A program made the position numbers and the translations under genes. The notes beneath the pieces are model-generated. The model made no database searches. It was not told the origin of the DNA and saw nothing but the letters and a program-made list of their open reading frames with translations. DNA of 64,000 bases from Microbacterium sp. SMR1 (GTDB taxonomy: Bacteria > Actinomycetota > Actinomycetes > Actinomycetales > Microbacteriaceae), in contig NZ_QMBN01000004.1 in the NCBI RefSeq assembly GCF_003289625.1, positions 95,216 through 159,215 of the forward strand. The letters are read 5' to 3'. Shown in pieces: positions 33,794-43,635 of this stretch (its first letter is position 1; every line of letters starts with the position of its first letter).

Positions 33794-34822
33794 ATGACAG
33801 CTGCAGGTCCCGAGCGGAAGCGCCGCCGTCGTCGGCGGCGTCTGGTCGGCGCGACCGTCGCGGTGGGTGCGCTCGCGGCGGTGACAGTCGTCGGCGTCTT
33901 CGCACTCGACGTCTACGGCCCCCGGTTCGGCGTCTACCTGGTTCCTCCGTCGGTGCAGAAGTACGCGGAGATCGCCGTCGAGCGCCTCGACCGTGGGTAT
34001 CACACCGACAGCGCCGAGTGGCCGCCGGTCCGCGCCGCGCTCCTCGAGACCGCGGCGCATGCTTCAACGTACGCCGAGCTGTATCCCGCTCTCGGGGAGG
34101 CGGTCGCGGTCGCCGGCGGGCCGCACTCGCGCTTCATCCCCCCGGGCGAGGAGCGCTCCGCCGAGGCGACCGCGTCCGTGCCGGTGCCGACGGTGAGTTC
34201 CGAGGGTGGCATCACCACGGTCGTGCTGCCGGAGATGCTCTCCACGGATGCGGACGACCAGGACGCGTACGCGATCACCGTCGCAGACGGGATCGACCGG
34301 GCTGCGGCGGGCACGTGCGGTTGGATCGTGGACCTTCGCGGCAACGTCGGCGGCAACATGTATCCGATGCTCTCGGGGGTGACGGCGCTGCTTCCTGACG
34401 GGCCGGCGCTGTCGTTCCGCGACCGGCACGGCAGTGACGCCGTCGTGACGATGCGGCCGAACGGGGTGGCGCTGGGCGAGAACGTCTTCGTGGACGTCGG
34501 CGATCGAGCGAAGGCGACCGGAGTGCCCGTCGCGGTGCTGCAGGACGACAGAACGGCATCGAGCGGCGAGGCCGTGCTCGCATCCTTCCGCGGAGTCGAC
34601 GGTGTCCGCACGTTCGGCACGCCCAGCGCGGGCTACACGTCGGCGAATGCGAGCACGACGCTCTACGACGGGGCCACGCTCGTGCTCACGGAGAGTGCTT
34701 ACGTCGACCGGTCCGGTCGCAACCACGACGAGCGGAGCATCGACCCGGACCAGCCGGCGACGGCATCCGCGTCAGAGGACGAGGCGCGCGCCTGGCTTCG
34801 CGAGGAGGGATGCGGTGGATGA
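33794..34822 (+). CDS. S41 peptidase, nisin-resistance-protein (NSR)-like
   Basis: 342 residues. A membrane anchor (VGATVAVGALAAVTVVGVFA, about 18-37) follows a run of Arg/Lys, placing the enzyme outside. LRGNVGGNMYP (about 181-191) and TASSGEAVLASF with nucleophile S257 define an S41 fold. The catalytic lysine of CtpA-type enzymes is absent (GTPSAGYTSAN in its place); instead H111 in GPHSRF suits the His-Ser dyad of NSR-like peptidases, which cleave lantibiotic tails. The substrate here is unknown. Confidence 0.85.
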   Translation: MTAAGPERKRRRRRRRLVGATVAVGALAAVTVVGVFALDVYGPRFGVYLVPPSVQKYAEIAVERLDRGYHTDSAEWPPVRAALLETAAHASTYAELYPALGEAVAVAGGPHSRFIPPGEERSAEATASVPVPTVSSEGGITTVVLPEMLSTDADDQDAYAITVADGIDRAAAGTCGWIVDLRGNVGGNMYPMLSGVTALLPDGPALSFRDRHGSDAVVTMRPNGVALGENVFVDVGDRAKATGVPVAVLQDDRTASSGEAVLASFRGVDGVRTFGTPSAGYTSANASTTLYDGATLVLTESAYVDRSGRNHDERSIDPDQPATASASEDEARAWLREEGCGG

Positions 34823-34842
34823 TCCGCGCCTTTCGCTGACGC

Positions 34843-35688
34843 TCATCGGCGCTGGCTCACCGGAAGCCACAGCATCGTCTGCTCGTGGATGATGAACCCG
34901 CCGGGAGGAGTGTCCGGCTCGTCAGCCTCCATCGCTCCGCCGCGTGAGCGGAGTTCGTCGATCGCGGCGCTGCGCCGCCTGACCAACTCGGCCACATCTG
35001 TGCGCCCGTCGAGATCGCGCATCAGCTCGGCCGTCATCCGATCGCGCTCGACGGCGATCTCGGCTGCCACGTCCAAGTGCGCCAACTCGACCCCGTTGTC
35101 GATGTCTGTGGTCATCGAGCCACCGCGTGCCCTCATGAGCCGGACGACGATCGCTGCGATCGCTGCGAGCACAGCGCCCAGAAGATAGAGCATCCGGACG
35201 CCCCCGTCGGTTACCACCCAGGCCACGGCCGCGGCGGCGATCACGAGGACTGCGAGCAACGTGCTCTGCAGAGCGACCGGTCGCCCGAGCGGTCGGCCAC
35301 CGGCAGCCGCCACGGCCGCCAGAGCCCCGATCCCCACGACGACGCTGACGATCCCGCCGGGAACCACCGTGTTCTCGATTCCGAGGCGGATGCCGTTGAG
35401 CATGCCGATCGGCAGCACCGAGAGCAGCAGCAAGACGAACACGACGCGCAGGATCACTCCGCTGTGCGGGTCACGTGCGCCGAAGCGCTCACGAAGATGT
35501 GCTGTGACGCTGCGCCGTGCGGCGTTGCTGGCCGCGGCACCCTCGTGCCAGAGCCGGTCGACCGGGTCGCCCAGGCCCGCCGAGCGCAGAACCGCGGCAT
35601 CGACGTCCGCCCGAGTGAGGCGCTGGTGGGGCCGTGCGCCGAAGTCCAGGCCGGCGAGGCCGTCAGTGGGTGGATCGGATGCAGTCAT
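34843..35688 (-). CDS. Multi-pass membrane protein with cytoplasmic tail
   Basis: 281 residues from ATG 35688. About four membrane helices in the middle (VVFVLLLLSVLPIGML, GIVSVVVGIGALAAVAAAGG, ALQSTLLAVLVIAAAAVAWV, MLYLLGAVLAAIAAIVVRLM) and a charged C-terminal coiled segment (ERDRMTAELMRDLDGRTDVA). Divergent from the DUF1275 gene. Unrecognised. Confidence 0.7.
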   Translation of the reverse strand: MTASDPPTDGLAGLDFGARPHQRLTRADVDAAVLRSAGLGDPVDRLWHEGAAASNAARRSVTAHLRERFGARDPHSGVILRVVFVLLLLSVLPIGMLNGIRLGIENTVVPGGIVSVVVGIGALAAVAAAGGRPLGRPVALQSTLLAVLVIAAAAVAWVVTDGGVRMLYLLGAVLAAIAAIVVRLMRARGGSMTTDIDNGVELAHLDVAAEIAVERDRMTAELMRDLDGRTDVAELVRRRSAAIDELRSRGGAMEADEPDTPPGGFIIHEQTMLWLPVSQRR

Positions 35689-35760
35689 CAGCGCCGATTC
35701 TCCTCCTCTTCCATCGCTCGCGTCGTGCGGGCTGCGGTGGGCGGGGAGGAGACTGATGGC

Positions 35761-36420
35761 ATGGTCCGTCAGCTCAGCGCGCGTCGTCTCGCCGTCGCGG
35801 TCGCTCTCGCCTCGCTCGCGGGGTACCTCGACGGCTGCGGCTTCATTCTGCTCGGCGGCTACTTCGTCTCGTTCATGACCGGCAACACGACCCGCCTGGC
35901 GGTCGACCTCGCGCACGTCGACTGGTCGGCCGCGGGCCTCGCGGCTGCGCTCATCACCGCGTTCGTCATGGGCGTCATGGCGGGCACCGCGCTCACCTCG
36001 CCGGCATCCGACCGCACCGTGCACATCCTCGGCGTCATCACCGCCTCCGCGGCGCTCGCGGCCGCGCTGGCTCCCACGACCGCGCCCGCCGTCGCCGGGT
36101 CGCTGCTGGCGTTCGGGATGGGGGCCGCCAACACCGTGCTGGCGCAACGGCAGGATGTCGCGTTCGGGGTGACCTACATGACTGGAGCGCTGGTCAAGGT
36201 CGGCCAGGGCGTCGTGCGGGCGCTGCGCGGCGGGGACCGCTGGGGCTGGTCCCGTCACCTGCTCATGTGGGCGGCCGTCGCCGCGGGGGCGGTGGCGGGA
36301 GGCCTCGCCTCGTCGCTTCTCGCGTCGAGCGCGCTGTGGATCGCCACGGGTGCTGCCGGCGTGCTCACGTCGGCCGCGGCCGTGTTCCGGATGCGGCGCG
36401 GTCGGGCGCGGACCCCATAA
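35761..36420 (+). CDS. DUF1275 (YoaK-type) membrane protein
   Basis: 219 residues, six membrane helices. The family signature is clear: LASLAGYLDGCGFILLGGYF followed by VSFMTGNTTRLAV near the N-terminus and MGAANTVLAQRQDVAFGVTY then MTGALVKVGQG in the middle. Function of the family is unknown. Confidence 0.9.
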   Translation: MVRQLSARRLAVAVALASLAGYLDGCGFILLGGYFVSFMTGNTTRLAVDLAHVDWSAAGLAAALITAFVMGVMAGTALTSPASDRTVHILGVITASAALAAALAPTTAPAVAGSLLAFGMGAANTVLAQRQDVAFGVTYMTGALVKVGQGVVRALRGGDRWGWSRHLLMWAAVAAGAVAGGLASSLLASSALWIATGAAGVLTSAAAVFRMRRGRARTP

Positions 36421-36482
36421 TGCTTCGCCCGCTCGGGCACCAGCCCTTTCCGCCGGATCCGCGCCGCCCCTAGCGTTGAGGC

Positions 36483-38780
36483 ATGGCGCGCGACGACGAA
36501 CAGCCGGAGGACCTCTACACCGCTCCGATCACCCTTCCGGGTGCGGCAGGCACCGACGGCGAAGACACCGATCTCGAGGTGCCCGAGATCAGTTACGACG
36601 AGCAGCGCTATCCGGCCCGCCCGCGGCGACTGCGTCCGCGCGACCAGTTCCGCGGCGGCAGCGTCCGCCGCAACATGACCGACCCGCGGACGGCGAACGG
36701 CAGCAACCCCTCGTACGTCGAGTGGCTCGTGCGGCAGTCGATGCTCAAGGATGCCGACGTGCTCGCGCGTCAGCTGTCGGGGCAGCCCGCCATGTGGCGG
36801 AATCCATACGCCCGCCCCGACGCACGCCGCGCGATCTCGACGACTGACGTGTGGTTCACCGCCTATCCGATCTCGCTCATCACCCGCCCGGGGCAGTCGT
36901 TCCTCGCCGCCCTCGGCGACGACGCGCTGTGGTCGGTGTTCGAGCGCATCGGCATCACCGCGATCCACACCGGACCGGTCAAGCGCGCGGGCGGCATCAC
37001 CGACTGGCGCGAGACGCCCAGCGTCGACGGTCACTTCGACCGCATCAGCACGTCGATCGACCCGGCCTTCGGCACCGAGGAGGAGTTCCGGACCCTCTGC
37101 GACGTCGCCGACGCGCACGGCGGTAGCGTGATCGACGACATCGTGCCGGGTCACACCGGCAAGGGTGCGGACTTCCGCCTCGCCGAGATGGGCTTCAAGG
37201 ACTACCCGGGGATCTACCACATGGTCGAGATCCCGCCGGAGGACTGGCACCTGCTGCCCGACGTCCCCGAGGGATACGACAGCGTCAACCTCGACCCCGC
37301 GAACGAGCATGAGCTCGCCGAACGCGGTTACATCATCGGAGCGATGCAGCGGGTCATCTTCTACACCCCGGGGGTGAAGGAGACGAACTGGAGCGCCACG
37401 GCGCCCGTGATCGGCCCCGACGGCACGACCCGGCGCTGGGTCTACCTGCACTACTTCAAGCAGGGTCAGCCGTCGATCAACTGGCTCGACCCGACCTTCG
37501 CCGGCATGCGGCTGGTCATCGGCGACGCGCTCCACTCGCTCGGCGAGCTCGGCACCAGCGCGCTGCGCCTCGACGCCAACGGCTTCCTCGGTGTCGAGAA
37601 GAGCGCAGAGGGCCTTCCCGCATGGTCGGAGGGGCACCCCCTCTCGCACGCGGCGAACCACATCATCGCGGGCATGGTCCGCAAGGTTGGCGGCTTCACG
37701 TTCCAGGAGCTGAACCTGACGATCGAGGACATCCGCGACACCGGAGCGGTGGGCGCCGATCTCTCGTACGACTTCATCGGACGCCCGGGCTACCACCACG
37801 CCCTGGCGACCGGTCAGACGGAGTTCCTCCGTCTCGCGCTGACCTCGTCGCTCGAGCTCGGCGTCGCGCCGGTGCAGCTCGTGCACGGCATGCAGAACCA
37901 CGACGAGCTCACCTACGAGCTCGTGCACTGGGCGACGCGGCACGGCGAAGACGAGTACCGCTTCCGCGGACGCGACATCACGGGCGGCGAGCTCGCGGAG
38001 GAGATCCGCGCCGACCTCACCGAGCACCTCACGGGCACGGCCGACTACAACCGCGTGTTCACGCAGAACGGCATCGCGTGCACGACGACGTCGCTCATCG
38101 CGGCATCCCGCGGCATCGCACGCCTCGACGACATCACCGACGCCGACGTTCCCGGCATCCGCGACGCCCACCTGCTGCTGTGCGCGTACAACGCCTGGCA
38201 GCCCGGGGTCTTCGCCCTGTCGGGCTGGGATCTCGTCGGCATGCTGACGGTGCCCGCCGACGAGGTCGCCGACCTGCTGGGCGCGGGGGACACCCGCTGG
38301 ATCGAACGGGGCGCGCACGACCTGCTCGACGCCGACCCGACCGCCACGCGCTCGGCATCGGGGATGCCGCGCGGCCGCGCCCTCTACGGCGCGCTGCCCG
38401 CGCAGCTCGACGATCCGGACTCGTTCGCGTCGCGGCTGTCGGGCATCCTCGATCTGCGCCGCGAGCATGGCATCGCGACCGCGTCACAGGTCGACATCCC
38501 CGAGGTCGCCCATGCCGGGATGCTCGTGCTCGTGCACCGGCTCGACGAGGGCGATCCCCACGCGGACGCCGCGATGCAGGTGACGGTGCTGAACTTCTCG
38601 CCCGAGCCGACGGAGGGCACCGTGCGCTCCGAGCAGCTCGTACCCCGCAGCGAGGTCTACGACGCCGCGTCGGGCGAGACCATCGGGCGCGTCGACGACC
38701 TGCAGAGCTTCAGCGTCTCGCTGCCCGGCTACGGCGCGAAGTTCCTGGTGCTCCGCGCTCCCGAGCCCGTCGAGGACTGA
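36483..38780 (+). CDS. treS: GH13 trehalose-synthase-like (maltose-trehalose isomerase family) enzyme
   Basis: 765 residues; ATG is 6 bases after TAGCGT (leaderless). After an acidic head of about 70 residues comes a GH13 barrel. Catalytic candidates: nucleophile D364 in LRLDANG, acid/base E409 in TFQELNLT, and D474 in the QNHDEL motif. The E409 context differs from the ANQWP seen in typical TreS, so this is a diverged member and the substrate could be another alpha-glucan. The C-terminal beta domain (from about 660) is typical. Facing maltokinase gene supports a role in trehalose, maltose and glycogen turnover. Confidence 0.75.
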   Translation: MARDDEQPEDLYTAPITLPGAAGTDGEDTDLEVPEISYDEQRYPARPRRLRPRDQFRGGSVRRNMTDPRTANGSNPSYVEWLVRQSMLKDADVLARQLSGQPAMWRNPYARPDARRAISTTDVWFTAYPISLITRPGQSFLAALGDDALWSVFERIGITAIHTGPVKRAGGITDWRETPSVDGHFDRISTSIDPAFGTEEEFRTLCDVADAHGGSVIDDIVPGHTGKGADFRLAEMGFKDYPGIYHMVEIPPEDWHLLPDVPEGYDSVNLDPANEHELAERGYIIGAMQRVIFYTPGVKETNWSATAPVIGPDGTTRRWVYLHYFKQGQPSINWLDPTFAGMRLVIGDALHSLGELGTSALRLDANGFLGVEKSAEGLPAWSEGHPLSHAANHIIAGMVRKVGGFTFQELNLTIEDIRDTGAVGADLSYDFIGRPGYHHALATGQTEFLRLALTSSLELGVAPVQLVHGMQNHDELTYELVHWATRHGEDEYRFRGRDITGGELAEEIRADLTEHLTGTADYNRVFTQNGIACTTTSLIAASRGIARLDDITDADVPGIRDAHLLLCAYNAWQPGVFALSGWDLVGMLTVPADEVADLLGAGDTRWIERGAHDLLDADPTATRSASGMPRGRALYGALPAQLDDPDSFASRLSGILDLRREHGIATASQVDIPEVAHAGMLVLVHRLDEGDPHADAAMQVTVLNFSPEPTEGTVRSEQLVPRSEVYDAASGETIGRVDDLQSFSVSLPGYGAKFLVLRAPEPVED

Positions 38781-38905
38781 GTCCGCGATACATCCGTCGG
38801 ATCGGTGGTGCTGGTGTCGCCTCGGCGGGCCGTTCGGTAGACACGGGCACCGTCGGACCGACGAACGTATCGGCGCATCCGCCGGGGGCGGCGCCGCAGC
38901 CCGGC

Positions 38906-40150
38906 TCAGGCCAGGGCGGCGTCGATCCCGGCCAGCGGCACGGGCAGCCAGTCCGGTCGGTTCCGCGCCTCGTATATGGACTCGTACACCGCTTTGTCGA
39001 GCACGAGAGCGCGCAGCAGCACCGGGTCGAGGTCGATCGCGCCGGGTGCGGCGCCGTAGGCCTCGATGAAGGCTGCGCGGCAGGCCGACGCCCATCCGAT
39101 CGGGTCGGGGCCGTCGCCGACCGCGCCGGCGTAGTCGAACGAACGCAGCATTCCGGCGACATCTCGCGGCGGCAGATCGGGGATGGCGCGCTCGGCCATG
39201 GGCCGCAGCGGCTCGCCCTCGAAGTCGACGATGCGCCAGCCCCCGGCCGGAACTGCCAGCACCTGCCCGAGGTGGAGGTCGCCGTGGATGCGCTGGAGCC
39301 GCGGCCACGGGCGTGCGAGAGCCGCGTCGTACACGGCTCCGATCGCGTCCACGCGATCGGCCACGGCCGGAACCTCGTTGGCGGCGATCGACAGCCGTCG
39401 GCGCCATGCGGCTCCGGTCGCCGTAACCTGCTCCGCCGCGGCCTCCGTCGAATCGAGGGCTGCGCCCAGCGCGCCATGCACGCCGGCGACCGCGGTGCCG
39501 AGATCACGGGCCGCGTCGGTGAAGTCGCGATCCTCGCGGGCGGCCTCGAGAGCTACGGCCCAGCCGTCGCGGACGCCGCGGAGGAACTCCTGGGCGAACC
39601 CGAGCGTGCCGCGGGCTGCACCCGAGTCGCGCCCGATGTCGGGCCATTCGGCGTCGAGGCTCCCGAAGAAACGCGGGACGAAGGGCGAGCCGGCGTCGCT
39701 CAGCACGCGCTGCACGGTCACGTCGGGGTTCTCGCCGTGGTGGAGGGTCCGGAAGAGCTTGAGGATGATCGTCGGCTCGCCGTCGACGTCGTAGACGATC
39801 GAGGTGTTCGACTGCTCGCCCGTCAGCACGCGGGAGCCGGTCACGCGCGAGACGTCCACGCCCATCTCGGCCAGCGTCCCGATGGTGAACCCGGTGTGCT
39901 TCGCAGCGTCGACGAGGTAGTCGTCGCCGTCGCGGGCGACCACGTCGTCGCCGTCCGCCGGAGCCGACACGCGGGCGAGCGGCACGTTGTAGAGCGTCGG
40001 CAGTGCGCCGGCGTCGTCCATGAGGAGGTAGCTCGTCGCCCCGCCGGGGGCGGGTTGCGCGTCGAGGATGCGGAATCGCGGTTCGTGACTCTTGCCGGCA
40101 TACCACCGCTGTCGCGCCGCCCAGGCGCCGAGCTCGTCTGTCAATCGCAC
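38906..40150 (-). CDS. mak: Maltokinase
   Basis: 414 residues from GTG 40150. The kinase core is visible: HGDLHLGQVL (catalytic loop), VDFEGEPL (metal-binding DFEG), and the N-terminal AARQRWYAGKSHEP followed by the ATP-binding ILKLFRTLHHGENPDV. Mak phosphorylates maltose to maltose-1-phosphate, the donor for the GlgE pathway. It is convergent with the treS-like gene rather than fused or co-directional as in many actinobacteria. Confidence 0.9.
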   Translation of the reverse strand: MRLTDELGAWAARQRWYAGKSHEPRFRILDAQPAPGGATSYLLMDDAGALPTLYNVPLARVSAPADGDDVVARDGDDYLVDAAKHTGFTIGTLAEMGVDVSRVTGSRVLTGEQSNTSIVYDVDGEPTIILKLFRTLHHGENPDVTVQRVLSDAGSPFVPRFFGSLDAEWPDIGRDSGAARGTLGFAQEFLRGVRDGWAVALEAAREDRDFTDAARDLGTAVAGVHGALGAALDSTEAAAEQVTATGAAWRRRLSIAANEVPAVADRVDAIGAVYDAALARPWPRLQRIHGDLHLGQVLAVPAGGWRIVDFEGEPLRPMAERAIPDLPPRDVAGMLRSFDYAGAVGDGPDPIGWASACRAAFIEAYGAAPGAIDLDPVLLRALVLDKAVYESIYEARNRPDWLPVPLAGIDAALA

Positions 40151-40311
40151 GGTCCCACACTGTCGGTTCGGAATCTCCGAGCAAAAGGGCTGGACGCGCG
40201 CGGGGGAGAGGCGTAATGCTCTGTTCCAACGCCGGCCCGCACATTCGCAGCGACGCGACCGATAGTGACCGGTGGAGCGGGGCACCCGAGAACCCCGCCC
40301 GCGGAGAGAGC

Positions 40312-40587
40312 ATGTCCCTGCATGGCACGGTGAAGACGCGGATGCGGCGCGCCCGCCGCATCCGCGTCATGGTCGGTCTCGGGTTGATCGCCGTGATCGC
40401 GACCCTCGTCTTCGTTCAGGTGGCCACGGGGTGGCATCTGCGGCAATTGCGGGTTTTCGCCTTCGCCGGGATCGTGGTGGTCGTCCTGCTCGCGGCGTTC
40501 GTCGCCGTGACGTTCGCGAACGGACGCCGCACGTCCGCACGCGCGGACGACGCCGACGGGATGCCGCACCCGCGTCTCGACGTCTAG
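40312..40587 (+). CDS. Small two-helix membrane protein
   Basis: 91 residues from ATG 40312 (GGAGAGAG upstream). Basic head, helices VGLGLIAVIATLVFVQVAT and VFAFAGIVVVVLLAAFVAVT. It overlaps the convergent MFS gene by 4 bases at the 3' ends. Unrecognised. Confidence 0.6.
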   Translation: MSLHGTVKTRMRRARRIRVMVGLGLIAVIATLVFVQVATGWHLRQLRVFAFAGIVVVVLLAAFVAVTFANGRRTSARADDADGMPHPRLDV

Positions 40588-41873
40588 GGGCGCGCCCCGG
40601 TCCCGAGGCCGGCCGGATCATCGATGAGGGGCGCGGGGCGGTTCGTCGCCGTATCGACGATGGGCGCGCGCATCACGGTGGCCGCGGCAATGGCCATGAG
40701 CACAGCGCCGAGAGCGTAGGGCGCCGCGTGTGCGACGACGGCGTAGAGCACGCCTGCGAGGATCGGGGCGATCGTGCCCATCGCCGCGGTGAGCGACTGG
40801 GTGACTCCGCCGAGCCAGCCCTGCTCGTGCGGACCGACCGCGTTCGACATGACACCGTCGAGCGCGGCCTGCGATGCCCCTTGTCCGGCGGCGAGCGCGA
40901 GGGCGCCGAGGACGAAGAGCCAGGGCTGCGCGATGAGCGAGGCGACGACGGCGAGGGCGACGAGCCCGGCTGCCTGGGCGGCGATGCCGGCGACGATGAC
41001 GCCGCGTTCACCCATCCGGGGCAGCAGGAAGCCGAGAAGGACGCCCTGGACGACGATGTCGATCACACCGACGACGGCGATCAAGAGCCCGATGGCCGTC
41101 GGACCCCATCCGATCGAGTCGAGCGCGAGCACGCTGAAGTTGTTGACGAAGAAGCCGAAGGGGAGGGCGAGGAGCGCGAACGCGATGAGCAGTCCGCGGA
41201 GCTCCGGGCGGACGAAGGCGCGGCGGAACACCGCGAACGGGTTGAGGTCCGATACCGCGATCGCGGGGATGCGATTTCTGCGTTCGAGGCTCTCGGGCAG
41301 GAGGAAGACGCTGAGGGTTGCGATGAGGAACGAGATCCCGGCGGTCACGAAGACGGGCAGGGCGAGGTCGACCGCAGCGAGAAGACCGCCCAGGGCGGGG
41401 CCGACCATGGTGCCGATCCCGGAGAGGGCGCCCAGGAGGCCGAATCGCTGCGCGCGCTTCTCGGGTGGGGTGATGTCGGCGAGGTAGGCGAACAGCGCTG
41501 GCAGGTCTCCGGCCGTCGCGCCCTGGATGACGCGCGCGAGCAGCAGAACCCAGATCGCGCCGCCGATGCCGAAGAGAAGCATGCTCACTGCGGCCCCGAA
41601 CGACGCGACGATGATCACCGGGCGGCGACCGAACCGATCGGACAGGCGACCGAGGAAGGGAGCCGCGATGAAGGCGCACAGCCCGTTGACGGCTTCGAGC
41701 GCGCCCACCCAGAGCGCGAGGTCTCCCTCGCCGGAGACGTAGCGCAGCACGACGAACGGGAGCACGGGGAGGACGACGGTCATGCCTGCCGTCGTGAGCG
41801 TCGTGAGCAGGATGAGCATCACCCATCGGCGGTCGACGCCGGCGGTCTGCGGACGCGAGAAAACTGAAGTCAT
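40584..41873 (-). CDS. MFS drug-efflux transporter (TetA-like)
   Basis: 429 residues, 12 membrane helices. Motif A between helices 2 and 3 is GRLSDRFGRRPV, and LARVIQGATAGDLPALFAYL in helix 4-5 is motif B-like. Proton-drug antiporters of this branch export tetracycline-like or other hydrophobic drugs. Divergent from a TetR regulator with a shared operator, which indicates ligand-inducible expression. Confidence 0.9.
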   Translation of the reverse strand: MTSVFSRPQTAGVDRRWVMLILLTTLTTAGMTVVLPVLPFVVLRYVSGEGDLALWVGALEAVNGLCAFIAAPFLGRLSDRFGRRPVIIVASFGAAVSMLLFGIGGAIWVLLLARVIQGATAGDLPALFAYLADITPPEKRAQRFGLLGALSGIGTMVGPALGGLLAAVDLALPVFVTAGISFLIATLSVFLLPESLERRNRIPAIAVSDLNPFAVFRRAFVRPELRGLLIAFALLALPFGFFVNNFSVLALDSIGWGPTAIGLLIAVVGVIDIVVQGVLLGFLLPRMGERGVIVAGIAAQAAGLVALAVVASLIAQPWLFVLGALALAAGQGASQAALDGVMSNAVGPHEQGWLGGVTQSLTAAMGTIAPILAGVLYAVVAHAAPYALGAVLMAIAAATVMRAPIVDTATNRPAPLIDDPAGLGTGARP

Positions 41874-41877
41874 ACCG

Positions 41878-41915
41878 AAACTGTATCGATACCAGGTTTG
41901 GTGTCAATACAGTTT
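41878..41915. promoter_or_regulatory. Operator between the MFS and TetR genes
   Basis: AAACTGTATCGATACC (41878-41893) and GGTGTCAATACAGTTT (41900-41915) form a 16-base inverted repeat with 14 matching pairs and a 6-base gap, 5 bases from the MFS start codon. The TetR gene has a leaderless TAGGAT box at 41931-41936. Binding by the adjacent TetR is inferred. Confidence 0.8.
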
Positions 41916-41943
41916 TTCGCGCTCGCCGCCTAGGATCGACCTC

Positions 41944-42549
41944 ATGAACGACACTGCGCCGCCGGGACGTCGCGAGCGCAAGAAGGCGGCCACGCGCAAA
42001 CGGATCTCGGATGTCGCGACGATGATGTTCCTCGAGCGGGGTTTCGACGACGTCAGCATCCGTGAGATCGCCGACGCGGCCGATGTCTCTCCGACGACCG
42101 TCTTCGCGCACTTCAGTCAGAAGGAGGCGCTGGTCTTCGACGAAGACGACGAACAGCGCGAGCGCCTCGTCGCGGCCGTCCGGGACCGCCCCCCGGGAAC
42201 GTCGATCTCCCGATCCATCCGTGACTACTATGCCCGTGAGATCCGGGCCGGAGCCGCCGAGCACGGCGATGACGTGGCGCGCGTGTTCATGGACTTCCTC
42301 AACGCCACGCCCGCGCTGCGCGATTACGCCGCGCGCATGTGGCTGCGCCACGAGGAGGCGCTCGCCGAGGCGGTCGCCGCAGAGCTCGGCGAGGCGCAGC
42401 CCGACCCCTACATCCGTGCGTTCGCGCGGTTCGTGCTCCAGATCCAGACGATGGTGAACGAGAGCGACGATCCCGAGGCGACGCTCGATGCCGGGTTCGC
42501 TGTGCTCGAGAACGGCTGGGCGGGTTTCGAACGGCGAGGTGAGGGGTGA
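41944..42549 (+). CDS. TetR-family repressor of the divergent MFS exporter
   Basis: 201 residues. HTH at 30-60 (FLERGFDDVSIREIADAADV then SPTTVFAHFSQKEAL). The C-terminal helical domain should bind the exported drug. The stop overlaps the start of the GntR gene. Confidence 0.9.
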   Translation: MNDTAPPGRRERKKAATRKRISDVATMMFLERGFDDVSIREIADAADVSPTTVFAHFSQKEALVFDEDDEQRERLVAAVRDRPPGTSISRSIRDYYAREIRAGAAEHGDDVARVFMDFLNATPALRDYAARMWLRHEEALAEAVAAELGEAQPDPYIRAFARFVLQIQTMVNESDDPEATLDAGFAVLENGWAGFERRGEG

Positions 42550-43250
42550 TGAGCCGTCGCAAGTCGCTCGTGAACACCGTCGCCGACGATCTGCTCGACC
42601 GGATCATCGGCGGGCGTTTCGCCCCGGGCGATGCCCTGCCGACCGAGGCGGAGATCGGCGTCGAGTTCGACGTCAGCCGTGTGACCGTGCGCGAAGCGCT
42701 CCGCACCCTGTCGGCGCGGGGCATCGTGCGGGTGGTGTCGGGTGTGGGGTCCCGCGTGGCTCCGGTCGAAGAGTGGCGCTCGGTGTCCGACGCTCTCCGG
42801 TTCCGGGCCGCGCACGGTGATGACGCCCTGGTGGCGGAGCAGCTCATCTCGACGCGCCGGATCATCGAATGCGAGGCGGCAGCTCTCGCTGCGCCGCTCA
42901 TCGACGACACCGCCCTGGCGGAGTGCGCGGCGTGCATCGACGAGATGGTCGCGGGTGCGGCCGCGGCCGATGTCGATCGCTTCGTGGACGCCGATCTGCG
43001 ATTCCACGCCGTGATCCTCCGCGCCTCGGGCAACCTGTTCCTCGCCGTGCTGCTCGCGCCCCTGACTGAAGTGCTCGCCGAGCGCCGGACGCAGACATCG
43101 CGGGCGCCGGAGATCCAGCAGCACGCGATCGCGGAGCATCGCAGGATCCTCGAGGCGTTGCGGACGGGCGACCCGGATGCCGCGAGGGCGGCGATGGACC
43201 AGCACCTGCAGCAGACGCTCGACGACTTCCGCCGCTACGTCGCAGGGTGA
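42549..43250 (+). CDS. GntR (FadR subfamily) transcriptional regulator
   Basis: 233 residues; ATG 42549 (or GTG 42546) overlaps the TetR stop. N-terminal winged helix (LPTEAEIGVEFDVSRVTVRE), C-terminal FCD all-helical sensor with the metal-binding pattern D...H...H (DLRFHAVILRASGN, AIAEHRRILEAL, MDQHLQQTL). FCD proteins sense small carboxylates, which fits the acid-sugar genes downstream. Confidence 0.9.
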   Translation: MSRRKSLVNTVADDLLDRIIGGRFAPGDALPTEAEIGVEFDVSRVTVREALRTLSARGIVRVVSGVGSRVAPVEEWRSVSDALRFRAAHGDDALVAEQLISTRRIIECEAAALAAPLIDDTALAECAACIDEMVAGAAAADVDRFVDADLRFHAVILRASGNLFLAVLLAPLTEVLAERRTQTSRAPEIQQHAIAEHRRILEALRTGDPDAARAAMDQHLQQTLDDFRRYVAG

Positions 43251-43257
43251 GCGCGCC

Positions 43258-43449
43258 TCACTCCGATTCCGGTTCGTCGTCGTCCACCGGCACCTCGTGA
43301 CGCTGCTCCCACACGTCGGCGGCGTCGGCCTCCGTGCTCGGGGTGGGGATCTCGGGGGCCGCGCTGTCGTCGGCCGTGGCCGGCAGCTGCTGTTCCTCGG
43401 CGTCGGCGACAGGAACCTCGGTGCCGTGCTCTCGCTCGATGTCGGGCAT
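43258..43449 (-). CDS. Small acidic protein
   Basis: 63 residues from ATG 43449 (GAGGAG upstream). Almost entirely acidic and Pro/Ala/Thr-rich (MPDIEREHGTEVPVADAEEQ ... DDDEPESE), probably disordered. No family recognised. Confidence 0.55.
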   Translation of the reverse strand: MPDIEREHGTEVPVADAEEQQLPATADDSAAPEIPTPSTEADAADVWEQRHEVPVDDDEPESE

Positions 43450-43573
43450 ATCTGACTCCTCACGTTCGTGGTACCGGGTGACCAGTGATGCCAGCGTGCG
43501 ATCCGCGAGGGGGTTGGCGCAAGCCCCGGGGCGATCTCGTCTCCGATGTTGACGGCGATGCCCGGCTGCTGCA

Positions 43574-43595
43574 TGCTGTCATACAGCTGACAGCA
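43574..43595. promoter_or_regulatory. Palindromic operator upstream of the OtnK-like gene
   Basis: TGCTGTCA (43574-43581), 6 bases, TGACAGCA (43588-43595): a perfect 8-base inverted repeat 40 bases before the GTG. Size and symmetry fit FadR-type GntR sites; the GntR gene upstream is the likely binder. Confidence 0.75.
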
Positions 43596-43635
43596 GCCGA
43601 CATCGGCTGACCTCACTCAACGACGAGGAGAACAC

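Noticed and set aside
36255..38468. Long minus-strand frame opposite the trehalose-synthase-like gene
   Set aside because: Antisense shadow of a strong GH13 gene; composition Arg/Val/Gly-rich without domain.
37622..40216. 864-codon plus-strand frame across treS-like and mak
   Set aside because: Overlaps two well-supported genes in the wrong frame and consists of Arg/Pro/Ala-rich noise.
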